Source: Clostridiales bacterium (GTDB lineage: Bacteria; Bacillota; Clostridia; Lachnospirales; Lachnospiraceae). From it: a stretch of DNA of 53,982 bases. A program made the translations under genes and the position numbers. Under the pieces are notes generated by a model that saw only the letters and a program-made list of their open reading frames with translations, was not told the DNA's origin and did no database searches. Below, piece after piece: positions 36,176 to 44,676 of this stretch. How positions within the stretch are numbered: position 1 is the first letter of the stretch; each line of letters opens with the position of its first letter. The stretch spans positions 1 to 53,982 of the forward strand of contig JAAYJU010000047.1 of assembly GCA_012522735.1 (NCBI GenBank), given 5' to 3'.

Positions 36176-38140
36176 ATGATTTTATCATGTAATAATATAA
36201 GTAAATCATTTGGAGCAAGCGAGATTCTTAAGGATGTGTCCTTCCATGTAAATGATAGGGAGAAGGCAGCCATAGTCGGAATAAACGGAGCAGGCAAAAC
36301 CACCCTGCTTAAGGTAATAATAGGTGAGCTTACCGCTGATGAGGGCAATGTAATCCTATCAAAGGGTAGCACCATTGGCTACCTTTCACAACAACAGGAT
36401 TTAAGATCTGAGCATACAATATACGAGGAAATGTATAGTGTAAAGCAGGAAATTATAGACTTAAATGAAAGAATTCGTAGGCTAGAGCTTATGATGAAGC
36501 ATGTGGCGGGTAAGGAGCTGGAACAAATGCTACATACCTATACAAGACTGACACATGAGTTCGAAATGCAAAACGGCTATGCCTATAAGAGTGAGGTAAT
36601 TGGTATTCTTAAGGGTCTTGGATTTACCGAGGAGGACTTTGACAAGAATGTTGACACACTTTCCGGAGGTCAAAAAACTAGGATTGCCCTAGGAAAGCTT
36701 CTACTATCTCAGCCGGACATCCTTCTTCTTGACGAGCCCACAAATCACCTAGACCTTATATCCATAGCATGGCTGGAAACCTTTCTGATAAATTATAAAG
36801 GCGCTGTAATTGTCGTAGCTCATGACAGGTATTTTCTTGATAAGGTGGTAACGAAGATTGTCGAATTGGACCATAGTAAGGCACAGACCTTTGATGGTAA
36901 TTATTCAGACTATGTATACAAAAAATCCATGCAACAAAATGCTCTCTTAAAAGCATATAGTAACCAGCAAAGAGAAATAAAGCATCAGGAGGAGGTTATC
37001 ACAAAGCTTCGCTCCTTCAACCGTGAAAAGTCAATTAGAAGGGCAGAAAGCCGCGAGAAAATGCTCGAGAAAATAGAGCGGATTGAAAAGCCAACAGAAA
37101 ATATGCAGATGCATTTTTCTCTGGAACCTAGAATCACAAGCGGTAATGACGTCTTAAGTGTGGATGGTCTTGCAAAGTCATATGGAAGCCTAAGGCTATT
37201 TGAAGATATTAGCTTTGAAATCAAACGTGGTGAAAAGGTAGCCATAATCGGCAATAATGGGACCGGAAAAACCACTATACTTAAGATAATTACAGGTTCT
37301 GTAGCTGCAGATTCAGGAAGTGTACATTTTGGCAGTAAGGTTCATATAGGTTATTATGATCAGGCAATGCAGATGCTTAATCCGAATAAGACATTATTCG
37401 ACGAGCTACAGGATACCTATCCCCATCTAGACAATACCGCTATCAGGAATATCCTAGCAGCATTTCTTTTTACCGAGGATGATGTCTTTAAGCTGATAAA
37501 GGATATAAGTGGTGGTGAGCGGGGAAGAGTCTCTCTTGCCAAGCTTATGCTATCGGAGGCGAATTTCCTCATACTCGACGAGCCTACTAACCATCTGGAC
37601 ATAAGCTCAAAGGAAATACTTGAAAATGTCCTTAACTCCTATTCAGGAACCATACTCTATGTGTCCCATGACCGTTATTTTATCAATAAGACGGCAACTA
37701 GAATTCTGGATCTAACAGATGAGCATCTGCTTAATTATATAGGTGATTATGATTATTACCTAGAGAAGAAGGATGCGGTAGAAGCCGCATATCTGAATAA
37801 AGGTTCAGATGATAAGGCAATTGGTAATCAGGCTATGCCCTGGTCTTCTTCGAGTACAGATACAAAGAACGATGAAGTAAAATCTAGTAATAAGCTCTCT
37901 TGGCAAGAACACAAGGAGGAACAGGCAAGACTCAGAAAAATAAAAAATGACCTTAAAAAGACAGAGGATGAAATCCATGAGCTTGAAATCAGAGACGAAG
38001 AAATAGATGCCCTTCTTATTCAGGAGGAAATCTTTACGGATGCTCATAGGTTGATGGAGCTTCATTCAGAGAAGAAACAGATCGAAGCAAGACTCGAAGA
38101 ACTGCTTGAAGAGTGGGAAAAACTCGCAGAACATGAATGA
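36176..38140 (+). CDS. ABC-F family ATPase (ribosome-associated)
   Basis: 654 residues with two ABC domains and no membrane segment: Walker A GINGAGKTT, signature LSGGQKTR, then an interdomain linker of about 80 residues (about 240-315) rich in Arg and Lys, then GNNGTGKTT and ISGGERGR. A coiled-coil tail covers about 590-650. ABC-F proteins act on the ribosome in translation control or antibiotic protection; the length and tail fit the YdiF/Uup-like branch more than a known resistance type. It is divergent from rex, and its 90-nt leader has a hairpin. Confidence 0.93.
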   Translation: MILSCNNISKSFGASEILKDVSFHVNDREKAAIVGINGAGKTTLLKVIIGELTADEGNVILSKGSTIGYLSQQQDLRSEHTIYEEMYSVKQEIIDLNERIRRLELMMKHVAGKELEQMLHTYTRLTHEFEMQNGYAYKSEVIGILKGLGFTEEDFDKNVDTLSGGQKTRIALGKLLLSQPDILLLDEPTNHLDLISIAWLETFLINYKGAVIVVAHDRYFLDKVVTKIVELDHSKAQTFDGNYSDYVYKKSMQQNALLKAYSNQQREIKHQEEVITKLRSFNREKSIRRAESREKMLEKIERIEKPTENMQMHFSLEPRITSGNDVLSVDGLAKSYGSLRLFEDISFEIKRGEKVAIIGNNGTGKTTILKIITGSVAADSGSVHFGSKVHIGYYDQAMQMLNPNKTLFDELQDTYPHLDNTAIRNILAAFLFTEDDVFKLIKDISGGERGRVSLAKLMLSEANFLILDEPTNHLDISSKEILENVLNSYSGTILYVSHDRYFINKTATRILDLTDEHLLNYIGDYDYYLEKKDAVEAAYLNKGSDDKAIGNQAMPWSSSSTDTKNDEVKSSNKLSWQEHKEEQARLRKIKNDLKKTEDEIHELEIRDEEIDALLIQEEIFTDAHRLMELHSEKKQIEARLEELLEEWEKLAEHE

Positions 38141-38145
38141 AACGA

Positions 38146-38226
38146 TGGGGCTGCTGCAAATCTGTACTCGGGCATATATATGTAACCTTACGCACTGATT
38201 AGTAGTACAGATTTGCAACAGCCCCA
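38146..38226. terminator. Long bidirectional hairpin terminator
   Basis: TGGGGCTGCTGCAAATCTG plus TACT (38146-38168) pairs with 38204-38226 with one mismatch, giving a stem of over 20 bp. On the minus strand the loop holds GTGCGTAAGGTTACAT, resembling GTGCATTACGGTTATAC of the terminator at 17324. It lies between the convergent ABC-F and GntR genes. Confidence 0.8.
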
Positions 38227-38229
38227 AAT

Positions 38230-38898
38230 TTACAATCCTTGCTCTGTGAGGTTTTGAATAGTATTTTTCATATGTTCATGGGCTAAGGCTTCAGCCTGGT
38301 CTCCGTCTCTATTCTTTAGTGCTTCAACTATAGCCGCATGCTCCTTTCTGGACTGTTCAGCCCTATAAGGTCTTGAGAGTGTTATCTTACGAACCCGCTC
38401 AACATACTGATGAAAGTCTGATAACACATGATTCAATATCTTACTGCCGGAGGCTTTATATATCAAATCATGGAATTTATTATCCAGTTCAACCATTTGT
38501 TCAAAATGGCTTCTCCTTGCATGAAAGTCCGATAAATAAAGAATTTCTTCCAGAGCTTCAATCTGTGCATTAGTTATATTATCACAAGCCCATTTTGCAC
38601 AAAGTCCTTCCAGATATGAACGTATCGTATAGATGTCGTGAATATCCTTCTTGGTAATTCCGGTAACAAAAGCTCCTTTGTTAGGAATAATACTTACTAG
38701 CCCCTCAAGCTCTAATTGCCGGAGTGCTTCCCTGACCGGGGTCCTACTGACACCAAGCTCAGTGGCGATAGTATTTTCCCGGAGTTCCTCACTCTCACGA
38801 TAGTCTCCCGACAGTATCTTATCCCTAATTGTGTTATATACTCTACCTCTAAGGGAATACCTGTCTGCTATCTCTTTCTGAATATTATATTCCTCCAA
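38230..38898 (-). CDS. GntR-family transcriptional regulator (FadR/FCD type)
   Basis: 222 residues: a winged helix (about 15-80, with ELGVSRTPVREALRQLELEG) and a C-terminal FCD all-helical domain with probable metal/ligand histidines (DNKFHDLIY, HAAIVEAL, HEHMKNTI). It starts at TTG, seven bases after GGAGG. It ends the Re-citrate synthase / isocitrate dehydrogenase operon, so it probably regulates that operon, perhaps in response to a carboxylic acid. A fitting dyad is at 41656-41673. Confidence 0.9.
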   Translation of the reverse strand: MEEYNIQKEIADRYSLRGRVYNTIRDKILSGDYRESEELRENTIATELGVSRTPVREALRQLELEGLVSIIPNKGAFVTGITKKDIHDIYTIRSYLEGLCAKWACDNITNAQIEALEEILYLSDFHARRSHFEQMVELDNKFHDLIYKASGSKILNHVLSDFHQYVERVRKITLSRPYRAEQSRKEHAAIVEALKNRDGDQAEALAHEHMKNTIQNLTEQGL

Positions 38899-38910
38899 GG
38901 ATCTTCCTCC

Positions 38911-40077
38911 TTATAAATTCTCGATTGTTTCCATTAGATAATTAGCAAATTCCTCGCCTGTAGCACCAGTATCTCTTCCTGTAAGCACCAGTCTCTTCTC
39001 TGTTACTGTAGTAATATCCAGTGCCTTATAAAGCTTATCAGCTTCCCTGTTATATCCAATATGAGCAAGAAGCATAGCACCTGCGCGTATCATACTACAT
39101 GGATCTGCATAGATATCTCTGCCTTCCTGCACCATTCTGGGTGCCGAGCCATGAATAGCCTCAAACATAGCATAGCGTTTTCCGATATTGGCACTTCCGG
39201 CTGTACCTACACCGCCTTGGAATTCGGCAGCTTCATCTGTTATGATATCTCCATAAAGATTAGGAAGTACCACTACCTGGAAGTCCTTTCTTCTCTTCTC
39301 ATCCACCAGCTTAGCAGTCATGATATCGATGTACCAGTCATCAGCTGCTATATCTGGATATTCCTTAGCTATTTTATAGAATATATCAAGGAATTTACCA
39401 TCAGTAACCTTAATAATATTAGCTTTAGTCACCGCGGTAACTCTTGTCTTATTATTTGCCTTAGCAAATTCAAAAGCTGTTCTTATGATTCTTTCGCAAC
39501 CCTGACTTGTAACTACGGTAAAGTCTACTCCCAGATCTTCGCTTACATTAACACCTCTACTACCTACAGCATAAGCTCCCTCTGTATTCTCACGGTAGAA
39601 GGTCCAGTCAATACCCTGCTCAGGAATTCTTACAGGTCTAACATTTGCAAAGAGATCCAGCTCTTTTCTCATAGCCACATTGGCACTCTCTACATTAGGC
39701 CAAGGATCACCCTTTCTGGGTGTGGTTGTAGGCCCTTTAAGTACAACATGACATTTCTTTATTTCTTCTAAAACCGCAGGAGGAATCGCCGCATTTTCCG
39801 CGGCTCTTCTTTCAATAGTAAGGCCTTCTATATTTCTAAAAACCACCCTGCCGGTTCTTACATCGTCCTTTAAAAGATACTCTAATACTCTCTGGGCTTG
39901 CGCAGTGATTGCGGGACCTATACCGTCTCCACCACATACACCGACTATAATCTGATCCAAGGATTTATAATCAATAAAATCTCCTTGACTCTTCATTTCA
40001 TCTACTCTTTCAAGCTGCTCTACGAGTAACTGTCCGAATTTTTCCTTTGCTGCTTCAATTTGGTCTGTTCTTAACAT
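38911..40077 (-). CDS. Isocitrate/isopropylmalate dehydrogenase family protein, probable NAD-dependent isocitrate dehydrogenase
   Basis: 388 residues from the ATG at 40077, six bases after GGAGG; two adjacent ATGs and one at 40095 lie just upstream. Conserved family segments include GGDGIGPAIT, MRKELDLFANVRPVR, YRENTEGAYAVGSRG (substrate loop) and FEAIHGSAPRMV. The gene pair with a Re-citrate synthase points to isocitrate as substrate, giving 2-oxoglutarate for glutamate. Homoisocitrate or isopropylmalate activity is not excluded from sequence alone. No aconitase gene is in the window. Confidence 0.85.
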   Translation of the reverse strand: MLRTDQIEAAKEKFGQLLVEQLERVDEMKSQGDFIDYKSLDQIIVGVCGGDGIGPAITAQAQRVLEYLLKDDVRTGRVVFRNIEGLTIERRAAENAAIPPAVLEEIKKCHVVLKGPTTTPRKGDPWPNVESANVAMRKELDLFANVRPVRIPEQGIDWTFYRENTEGAYAVGSRGVNVSEDLGVDFTVVTSQGCERIIRTAFEFAKANNKTRVTAVTKANIIKVTDGKFLDIFYKIAKEYPDIAADDWYIDIMTAKLVDEKRRKDFQVVVLPNLYGDIITDEAAEFQGGVGTAGSANIGKRYAMFEAIHGSAPRMVQEGRDIYADPCSMIRAGAMLLAHIGYNREADKLYKALDITTVTEKRLVLTGRDTGATGEEFANYLMETIENL

Positions 40078-40204
40078 CATCATCCTCCAAATCATTTTGT
40101 TTATTGTAAGGTTTCAATAAATCCCAGATTTTATTGTAGGTTAAGGAGTCTGAGTTGTCAACCCGTGTGTTCCCTACATTGTATGATAATCTATGCTTAA
40201 TAAT

Positions 40205-41590
40205 CTAGATTTTGCTCAGTTCTTCCTTAGCATTATTAATAGCATTTATCATCTCATCGTCCGTAATAACCGTAATTCTTCCGCTATCGTATTCCTCATC
40301 CACCCATTCCTTCACCTTAACAACTATGGGATTACTCTTATCTAAAGTCTTATCACCCTTTAAAGAATAATAGCTATTAATCCAGTGAGCAATTCCGGCA
40401 AATCCCGAGGTATTGGATACCGCAACTCTGACAGGACGATTTAAGAATTTTTCAGTATCAAATATATTATAGATTTCCTCATTCTTAAGTAGACCATCGG
40501 CATGGATACCCGCTCTGGTTACATTAAAATTCTGTCCCACAAAAGGGGTTCTTGATGGAACCCTATAGCCTATTTCCTTCTCATAGTAGTCGGCCATCTC
40601 AGTAATAACTCTGGTATCCATTCCATCAAGACTACCCTTAATCTGAGCATACTCAAATACCATAGCCTCAAGTGGTGTATTACCGGTTCTTTCTCCGATG
40701 CCAAATAATGAACAGTTAACAGCCGCAGCCCCATATAACCATGCGGTGGTTGAATTGGATACTGCCTTATAGAAATCATTATGTCCATGCCATTCCAACC
40801 ATTTTGATGGAACTCCGGCATGGGTCATGATACCATAGATAATTCCTTGTACCGAGCGGGGAATAACAGCACCCGGGAAGTTCACTCCATATCCCATGGT
40901 ATCACAAGCTCTAATCTTTACAGGCAGCTGATATTCTCTGCTTAGCTTCATAAGCTCAGAGCAAAATGGAATAACAAATCCATGGATGTCTGAACGGGTA
41001 ATATCCTCTAGGTGACAACGGGCTGCAATACCGGTATCGAGACATTCTCTGACAATATTCAGATAATGATCCATAGCCTCCCGTCTACTCATCTTCATCT
41101 TATAGAAGATGTGATAATCCGAGCAGCTAACCAATATACCCGTCTCCTTCATGCCTATTTCCTTAACCAGCTCAAAGTCCTTCTTACTAGCACGAATCCA
41201 TGAAGTAACCTCAGGAAACTTATATCCTCTCTCCATACACTGATATACAGCATCCCTGTCCTTCTTACTATATAAGAAGAATTCACATTGGCGGATAATC
41301 CCTTTAGGTCCTCCAAGGCGATGCATATAATCGTAGAGAGTTACTATCTGCTCTGTACTGTAGGGGGCCCTAGATTGCTGACCATCCCGAAATGTAGTAT
41401 CAGTGATAAATATTTCCTCAGGAAGCTTATGAGGTACTATCCTATCATTTAAAGCTATTTTAGGAATCTCATCATAGGGAAATAAATTGCGAAATGTGTT
41501 AGGCTGATCAACATCAACCAAAGGATAAATCGGCTCCTCCAATTCCAGAAGGTTATTCTGCGGATTAATAAATACTCTTCTCTGATCCAT
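40205..41590 (-). CDS. Re-type citrate synthase (isopropylmalate/homocitrate synthase family)
   Basis: 461 residues of the HMGL-like TIM-barrel family. The catalytic start is ITDTTFRDGQQSRAPYS, metal-binding histidines lie in EWHGHNDFYKAV, and FGIGERTGNTPLEAM follows. The overall form and length match the Re-citrate synthase of Clostridium kluyveri, which replaces normal citrate synthase in several anaerobes; relatives are often mislabelled 2-isopropylmalate synthase. It condenses acetyl-CoA and oxaloacetate. The adjacent isocitrate dehydrogenase supports this role. First gene of the operon, with promoter and operator at 41655-41683. Confidence 0.82.
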   Translation of the reverse strand: MDQRRVFINPQNNLLELEEPIYPLVDVDQPNTFRNLFPYDEIPKIALNDRIVPHKLPEEIFITDTTFRDGQQSRAPYSTEQIVTLYDYMHRLGGPKGIIRQCEFFLYSKKDRDAVYQCMERGYKFPEVTSWIRASKKDFELVKEIGMKETGILVSCSDYHIFYKMKMSRREAMDHYLNIVRECLDTGIAARCHLEDITRSDIHGFVIPFCSELMKLSREYQLPVKIRACDTMGYGVNFPGAVIPRSVQGIIYGIMTHAGVPSKWLEWHGHNDFYKAVSNSTTAWLYGAAAVNCSLFGIGERTGNTPLEAMVFEYAQIKGSLDGMDTRVITEMADYYEKEIGYRVPSRTPFVGQNFNVTRAGIHADGLLKNEEIYNIFDTEKFLNRPVRVAVSNTSGFAGIAHWINSYYSLKGDKTLDKSNPIVVKVKEWVDEEYDSGRITVITDDEMINAINNAKEELSKI

Positions 41591-41654
41591 AAGATTATAT
41601 CCATCCCTTCACTAATAATTATTGATTTATAATTGTATATTTATAATTTGTATT

Positions 41655-41683
41655 ATTGTATACATATATACAAAGGATGTCAA
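41655..41683 (-). promoter_or_regulatory. Promoter with GntR-like operator for the Re-citrate synthase operon
   Basis: On the minus strand TTGACA (41678-41683) and TACAAT (41655-41660) are 17 bp apart. A perfect dyad, TTGTATA-N4-TATACAA (41656-41673), fills the spacer and -10 box. Its TTGT/ACAA ends resemble operators of FadR-type GntR proteins, and such a gene is the last of this operon. Confidence 0.65.
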
Positions 41684-41731
41684 TCTTTATTTTTATTTGT
41701 TTTTAGATTATTTTAGAATTGTTAATAATAT

Positions 41732-41929
41732 TTAGTTCTTATTTGCTTGAGAAAAAATGAAAGATGATTCATGAATATTAGATAAGCTCCATAAGCTAAT
41801 AGATGCTCCAAAACCCAGTGATATTAATAAGGCTGCATTCATATCTAGGCTGGGACACAATATAAGGAGAAGTATTATAACTATAATACCCCTTAATATT
41901 TTTCTTCTGATACTATATGTACTTCCCAT
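41732..41929 (-). CDS. Small membrane protein of 65 residues, function unknown
   Basis: A short ORF with two hydrophobic segments (about 13-27 and 31-48), a basic N-terminus (SIRRKILR) and a polar tail. CAGGGG lies about 8 bases before the ATG. No family is recognised. It stands alone, next to the toxin-antitoxin-like locus. The coding assignment is tentative. Confidence 0.4.
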   Translation of the reverse strand: MGSTYSIRRKILRGIIVIILLLILCPSLDMNAALLISLGFGASISLWSLSNIHESSFIFSQANKN

Positions 41930-42060
41930 TAGAAAACCCCTGACTTAATTCATGTATTTACATTTATTTACATCTCTATTATATCAACAGAGTACGGAAA
42001 GTCAAGTAAATCCCTAAGTCGAATTATTCAGCTTAAGAATAATATATTCGCAAATCGAAC

Positions 42061-42089
42061 TTGTGTTCTATGCGTCAACATGGTATAAT
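42061..42089 (+). promoter_or_regulatory. Promoter of the toxin-like mRNA
   Basis: TTGTGT (42061-42066) and TATAAT (42084-42089) are 17 bp apart, with an extended TGG-TATAAT element. The transcript would start near 42096 and run to 42304, about 210 nt. Confidence 0.65.
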
Positions 42090-42113
42090 ATGGGTAGCAG
42101 TTATCATACTGCA

Positions 42114-42139
42114 GGCAATCGTGTATAGGGTGGTTGGCC
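42114..42139 (+). promoter_or_regulatory. 5' UTR hairpin matching the hairpin of the antisense RNA
   Basis: GGCAATCG-N8-GTGGTTGGCC. GGCAATC pairs with GGTTGGCC with one bulged G. The same GGCAATCG and GTGGTTGGCC blocks occur in the opposing RNA (42316-42340, minus strand). A second hairpin, CATTCTA/TAGAATG (42142-42157), ends at the GGAGG ribosome binding site and could restrict translation. Confidence 0.6.
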
Positions 42140-42169
42140 TTCATTCTACATAGAATGGAGGTGATGCTT

Positions 42170-42259
42170 ATGGACAATAAGTTTGATTTCAAAGATATAA
42201 TCAACTTCGCTATGTTCATATTAGCACTACTGACATTTGCTTATTTAATATGTCACTAA
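42170..42259 (+). CDS. 29-residue hydrophobic peptide, probable type I toxin
   Basis: ATG at 42170 lies eight bases after GGAGG (42157-42161). The peptide has a charged N-terminus (MDNKFDFKDI), one hydrophobic helix (residues about 10-27, with FAMFILALLTFAYLI) and the end CH. The size and form fit small membrane-damaging peptides of type I toxin-antitoxin systems (Fst, TxpA and holin-like families). A strong promoter, a structured leader, a shared bidirectional terminator and a convergent RNA surround it. Toxicity is inferred from architecture, not from sequence identity to a named family. Confidence 0.72.
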   Translation: MDNKFDFKDIINFAMFILALLTFAYLICH

Positions 42260-42262
42260 CAT

Positions 42263-42304
42263 AAAAAACCTTCCCTGTACTTGACCGAACTCGGAAGGTT
42301 TTTT
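42263..42304. terminator. Bidirectional terminator shared by toxin mRNA and antisense RNA
   Basis: AAAAAACCTTCC (42263-42274) pairs perfectly with GGAAGGTTTTTT (42293-42304). T-tracts are present on both strands, so both convergent transcripts can end here and overlap through it. Confidence 0.85.
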
Positions 42305-42346
42305 ACTACTATTACGGCCAACCACTCTGTGGCGATTGCCTTTTCT
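42263..42346 (-). ncRNA. Candidate antisense antitoxin RNA, about 85 nt
   Basis: On the minus strand a promoter with TTGCAT (42375-42380) and TATAAT (42353-42358), 16 bp apart, would start transcription near 42346; a second overlapping TATAAT lies at 42348-42353. The RNA would contain the hairpin GGCAATCG...GTGGTTGGCC (42316-42340) and end at the shared terminator. It contains no ORF with a ribosome binding site. The layout resembles RNA II of the Enterococcus par locus. Confidence 0.62.
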
Positions 42347-42405
42347 AATTATATTATATCATATTAATCCCATAATGCAAGAAAATAAGAATCTAATTAC
42401 GGCTC

Positions 42406-43137
42406 TTATATGAAATTCATTATTATCTCATATGCTATAGGTACTAGTATGGCAGGAAGAAGATTTCCTGTTTTAATTTTCTTTCCAAAAATCATATTAA
42501 TACCAATTGCAAATATCAATATAGAACCTACAAAAGAAAGATTAGAAATCAGTCTTTCGCTTAGAAGGGGTTCTACGAATCCAGCGGCGAAGGTAATGAT
42601 ACCTTGGTAGATGCCTACGGGTATCACTGAAAAGAATACTCCTATTCCCAGGGTAGAGGCAAAGAATATAGCCACCACACCGTCAATTACTCCTTTAGCT
42701 AAAAGCATGGAGGAATCTGCAGATAGACCATCTCGTAAGGAACCGATTATGGCCATAGCCCCTACACAAAACAGTAAGGAGCTGTTAACAAAGCCTTCCA
42801 CAAAGCCCTTATCCTTCTCTTTATTAACCTTTAGCTTAACCTTAAGCCATTCTCCAATACGGTCAAGTCCTGCTTCGATATTAATAGCTTCTCCAATAAA
42901 GCCACCGATAGCTAGGGATACTATCATCAGCATTATGTTGGTGCTCACGATTTTCCCGTCAGCGACTGCCAGAAGCCCCTCTAAAGCCCCGCTTATTCCT
43001 ATAAACATAACCGCCAGCCCTAGACCGCTCATTATGGTTTCTTGAAAACGTTGCTTTAAACCTCCCTTAATAATCATTCCGATGGTGGACCCTATTAGAA
43101 TTAGCGCTATATTGCCTAATGTACCTAAGCCAATCAT
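42406..43137 (-). CDS. DUF554 family membrane protein
   Basis: A 243-residue polytopic protein with about seven helices, Gly-rich. It opens MIGLGTLGNIALILIGSTIGMIIKGGL and has FVNSSLLFCVGAMAIIGSLRDGL and ILIFAIGINMIFGKK, all typical of the YdfK/DUF554 family. Function of the family is unknown; a transport role is often guessed. It begins a minus-strand unit of its own. Only a weak ribosome binding site is visible. Confidence 0.88.
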   Translation of the reverse strand: MIGLGTLGNIALILIGSTIGMIIKGGLKQRFQETIMSGLGLAVMFIGISGALEGLLAVADGKIVSTNIMLMIVSLAIGGFIGEAINIEAGLDRIGEWLKVKLKVNKEKDKGFVEGFVNSSLLFCVGAMAIIGSLRDGLSADSSMLLAKGVIDGVVAIFFASTLGIGVFFSVIPVGIYQGIITFAAGFVEPLLSERLISNLSFVGSILIFAIGINMIFGKKIKTGNLLPAILVPIAYEIIMNFI

Positions 43138-43256
43138 TTGTCTTATAAAGCCCGTATATACAGACTCTTCCTCCTATACGATGTCCTTCAATATATTAAA
43201 CTCGTAGTATCAATCACATCATCTATTCTTCTTAAAATATAGTATAATTATGGATC

Positions 43257-43826
43257 CTATACTAAGCCTGTTGTCTCTTCCACTTCACGAAGTCCATGTA
43301 TTGTTCTTTCAAACAGCTCATCTAGTTCCCAGCCAAGCATAGCCGCACCATCGCTGATAACATCTCTTGAACAACCAGCCGCGAATTTTGGTGTCTTGAA
43401 TTTCTTTCTCAGAGAGCTTACCTCCAGATCCATAGTGCTTTTTGAAGGACGCATAGCGGCACAGGCACCGATTAACCCTGTTAATTCATCGGTAGCATAT
43501 AGTATCTTCTCCATCTCATGCTCAGGCTTTATATCCACACATATTCCGTATCCGTGGCTAGCTACCGCATGTATAAGTCTTTCGTCTAAGCCACGCTCTC
43601 TCATAATCTCCTGAGTCTTTACACAATGCTCATCGGGATACATTCCAAAATCAAGATCATGTAGAAGTCCCACTAGACCCCAGAATTCTTCCTCACCATG
43701 ACCTAATTCTCTAGCAAAATACTTCATGACTCCTTCAACTATCCTAGCATGCTTCAGATGAAATTCATCCTTATTAAACTCACACAAGAGCTCCCATGCT
43801 TCTTCTCTGTTAGGTATCTTTCCCAT
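43257..43826 (-). CDS. HD-domain hydrolase
   Basis: A 189-residue HD-superfamily phosphohydrolase with metal ligands His in LKHARIVEG, the His-Asp doublet in VGLLHDLDFGMYPDEH, and a later His in HAVASHGYG. The substrate is unknown; small HD proteins of this type act on nucleotides or related phosphoesters. CGGAGG precedes the ATG. It lies 24 bp after tcdA in the same direction, so the two form an operon. Confidence 0.85.
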   Translation of the reverse strand: MGKIPNREEAWELLCEFNKDEFHLKHARIVEGVMKYFARELGHGEEEFWGLVGLLHDLDFGMYPDEHCVKTQEIMRERGLDERLIHAVASHGYGICVDIKPEHEMEKILYATDELTGLIGACAAMRPSKSTMDLEVSSLRKKFKTPKFAAGCSRDVISDGAAMLGWELDELFERTIHGLREVEETTGLV

Positions 43827-43850
43827 AATTAATGACCTCCGTATATTTTA

Positions 43851-44606
43851 TTACTCTTTCGCGGCAATATCCTTAATAACCTCGCCTGCAATTATAAGTC
43901 CTGCGACTGAGGGTACAAATGACACGCTCCCAGGAATCTGCCTCTTATCGGTGCACTTTCTATCGGTACCCGGTGGGCATATACAACTACTTTTACAGCT
44001 ATTACAGGAATCCCCCATGGGCTTCATAGCAGGTTCCTTCGAATACACAACCTTTAATTTTTCAATTCCTCTATTCGATAGCTCCTTACGCATAACCTTG
44101 GCAAGGGGACAGACAGAGGTTTTATATATATCCGCCACCTCAAATCTTGTTGGGTCCATTTTATTTCCTGCACCCATACAGCTTATGATAGGCACATTCT
44201 TCTCCTGACACCTTAGAACAAGCTCTATCTTACCTGATACGGTATCTATGGCATCCACCACATAATCATATATAGAAAAATCAAACCTATCGGCAGTCTC
44301 CTTCGTAAAGAAGCATTGGTGCATTACCACCTCAGCCTTAGGGTTGATTTCGAGTATCCTATCTCTCATAACCTCAACCTTATATCTTCCTACAGTCTTT
44401 CTGGTAGCTATAATCTGTCTATTAATATTAGTCAGACACACCTTATCATCATCTATTAAGTCGAATCGGCTGATACCAGAACGTACCAGTGCTTCGACCG
44501 TATATCCCCCAACTCCACCGATTCCAAATATGGCTACTCTGGCCTTCTTAAGCTTCTCCATAGCCTCTGCGCCAAGCAAAAGCTCTGATCTGGAAAATTG
44601 ATTCAC
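43851..44606 (-). CDS. tcdA: tRNA threonylcarbamoyladenosine dehydratase (TcdA/YgdL type)
   Basis: A 251-residue ThiF/E1-like protein. The ATP-binding loop is AIFGIGGVGGYTVEALVRSG, followed by DDDKVCLTNINRQ and VVDAIDTVSGK, and a Cys-rich segment (CNSCKSSCICPPG) near 200 that may bind zinc or an Fe-S cluster. It cyclises the t6A modification at tRNA position 37. It lacks the ubiquitin-like partner genes of true E1 systems. The start is GTG, behind GGGAGG. Confidence 0.9.
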   Translation of the reverse strand: MNQFSRSELLLGAEAMEKLKKARVAIFGIGGVGGYTVEALVRSGISRFDLIDDDKVCLTNINRQIIATRKTVGRYKVEVMRDRILEINPKAEVVMHQCFFTKETADRFDFSIYDYVVDAIDTVSGKIELVLRCQEKNVPIISCMGAGNKMDPTRFEVADIYKTSVCPLAKVMRKELSNRGIEKLKVVYSKEPAMKPMGDSCNSCKSSCICPPGTDRKCTDKRQIPGSVSFVPSVAGLIIAGEVIKDIAAKE

Positions 44607-44628
44607 TACTGATGTCCTCCCTTAAAGA

Positions 44629-44670
44629 GGGTGTTGTCATTTGTAGGAAAATCCTCTCATGGCAACACCC
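44629..44670 (-). terminator. Hairpin terminator after rubredoxin
   Basis: GGGTGTTGTCAT (44629-44640) pairs with ATGGCAACACCC (44659-44670), one mismatch. It separates rubredoxin from tcdA. Its outer stem resembles those of the convergent terminators, but it lacks their GCATTACGG loop. Confidence 0.6.
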
Positions 44671-44676
44671 TGTTCA

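Noticed and set aside
39061-39771. 236-residue ORF on the plus strand
   Set aside because: It lies wholly antisense to the well-conserved isocitrate dehydrogenase gene, has no ribosome binding site and no recognisable family.
42028-42219. 63-residue minus-strand ORF
   Set aside because: It is antisense to the toxin-like promoter and leader, with no ribosome binding site; the opposite strand explains this interval better.
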